Of a stretch of 6,750 nucleotides of DNA, positions 6,136 to 6,750 are shown piece after piece. The notes below the pieces were generated by a model, which saw nothing but the letters and a program-made list of their open reading frames with translations, was not told where the DNA came from and ran no database searches. Numbering within the stretch: the first letter of the stretch is position 1; each line of letters begins with the position of its first letter. This DNA comes from Bacillota bacterium (GTDB lineage Bacteria; Bacillota_I; Bacilli_A; RFN20; CAG-826). Made by a program: the position numbers and the translations under genes. The stretch is from contig JAPLKQ010000049.1 in NCBI GenBank assembly GCA_026387995.1, positions 1 through 6,750 of the forward strand. Direction: 5' to 3'.

Positions 6136-6750
6136 ATGGAAGAAACGCTCGTTTCCGCGACCCCGAAAAAACCATCCAAAAAAGAACGCCTTTCTCATCG
6201 GATATGGGAGATTGATTTTTTACGCGGTTTAGCGATTCTATTGATGCTTTTCGACCACCTGATGTATGATTTCACGTTATTGCCGGGTTTATTTCCACAC
6301 AATTTCTACCTTCATGTCTCCCAAATCGCGCCGGCACTTAACGAGATGGGGATATGGTGGTTTTATATCAGTCCTTTGCGGTATGTCGGACACGTCTTCT
6401 TTGTCGGCGTTTTTGCGCTCATCGTCGGCATCAGCTGCTCGTTCTCCCGTTCAAACCTAAAGCGGGGGGCGCTCTTACTCCTTTTTGCGCTCTTCATTTC
6501 CGGAGTAACCCTCTTGGCCGATCATGTCTTCAATATGGGCCTCTTCGTGGTCTTCGGCATCCTCCATACCTTTGCGATTTCCATCTTCCTTTATAGTCTC
6601 CTTCGCCTACTTCCCTACCATCGGATCGTCATGTTAGCGGTGGGGAGCGCGATTGTCGTTCTATTCTTTATCTTTGGCACCGGCGTCATCCCGAGCATTG
6701 ATTTTTTAGAGCATCCCAGCGTGCTGAACTATCTAAAGATAGCGGTGGGC
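6136..6750 (+). CDS. DUF1624 / HGSNAT-like membrane acyltransferase family protein, N-terminal 205 codons
   Basis: A multi-pass membrane protein of the DUF1624 family, related to heparan-alpha-glucosaminide N-acetyltransferase-like proteins; its bacterial substrate is generally unknown. After a basic cytoplasmic tail (residues 1-23) comes the hallmark WEIDFLRGLAILLMLFDH (24-41). The motif GISCSFSRSNLKRG (98-111) follows, then FGILHTFAIS (140-149); both are typical of Bacillota members. Hydrophobic helices are seen at about 27-46, 84-101, 109-127, 135-157 and 163-183. The frame is open to the window end without a stop, so the C-terminus is missing, though most of the family domain is probably visible. 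ATG 6136 is the chosen start. The frame stays open upstream, with GTG codons at 6124 and 6082, but these add no family-like sequence, and none of the starts has a clear Shine-Dalgarno. It has its own promoter and is separated from jetC by a terminator, so no functional link to the Jet operon is implied. Confidence 0.85.
   Translation, partial: MEETLVSATPKKPSKKERLSHRIWEIDFLRGLAILLMLFDHLMYDFTLLPGLFPHNFYLHVSQIAPALNEMGIWWFYISPLRYVGHVFFVGVFALIVGISCSFSRSNLKRGALLLLFALFISGVTLLADHVFNMGLFVVFGILHTFAISIFLYSLLRLLPYHRIVMLAVGSAIVVLFFIFGTGVIPSIDFLEHPSVLNYLKIAVG

Noticed and set aside
1..6750. Mobile-element or genomic-island borders (transposase, integrase, tRNA, direct repeats)
   Set aside because: None is visible. 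The Jet operon may be horizontally acquired, as defence genes often are, but nothing in this window shows an insertion boundary.

Overview
The window holds six protein-coding genes and looks like a chromosomal segment of a Bacillota-type bacterium (Bacilli, Erysipelotrichia or a relative). Three things suggest this: purine-rich Shine-Dalgarno sites resembling AGGAGG and AGGTGATC, promoters of the extended -10 type (TRTGnTATAAT), and genes of moderate GC separated by AT-rich gaps. TGA acts as a stop (end of the second operon gene) and Trp is encoded by TGG, so the genetic code is standard. The taxonomic placement is inference; no marker gene is complete here.

Left part (1-632, minus strand): the first 20 codons of rpmB (ribosomal protein L28) run off the window edge. 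rpmB has its own promoter, with a -35, a -10 and an UP-like A/T palindrome. Upstream of it lies a small two-helix membrane protein whose soluble C-terminal domain resembles a bacterial PH-like fold. It has its own strong extended -10 promoter.

Centre (669-5919, plus strand): three genes overlapping by 1 and 4 nt form one translationally coupled operon. They encode a JetA-family kleisin (MukF-like), a JetB/DUF4194 protein (MukE-like) and a JetC SMC-like ATPase (MukB-like). This is the loop-extruding core of a Wadjet plasmid-defence system, related to MksBEF condensin. Two things are unusual. The fourth component, the JetD nuclease, is absent: a strong intrinsic terminator starts 9 nt after jetC and an unrelated gene follows. 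The jetA reading frame also appears to lack its N-terminal segment; it starts without a Shine-Dalgarno site, 81 bp from the divergent gene, where there is little room for a promoter. JetB and JetC look intact, with complete ATPase motifs.

Right part (5920-6750): a 216-bp gap holds the terminator, an A/T palindrome and an extended -10 promoter. It is followed by the first 205 codons of a DUF1624 / heparan-alpha-glucosaminide acetyltransferase-like multi-pass membrane protein, which runs off the window.

Together, the window reads as a three-gene SMC complex set between household and membrane-protein genes. It could be a nuclease-less condensin, or a Wadjet locus that has lost jetD and the 5' end of jetA. 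No transposase, integrase, tRNA, CRISPR array or attachment site is visible.
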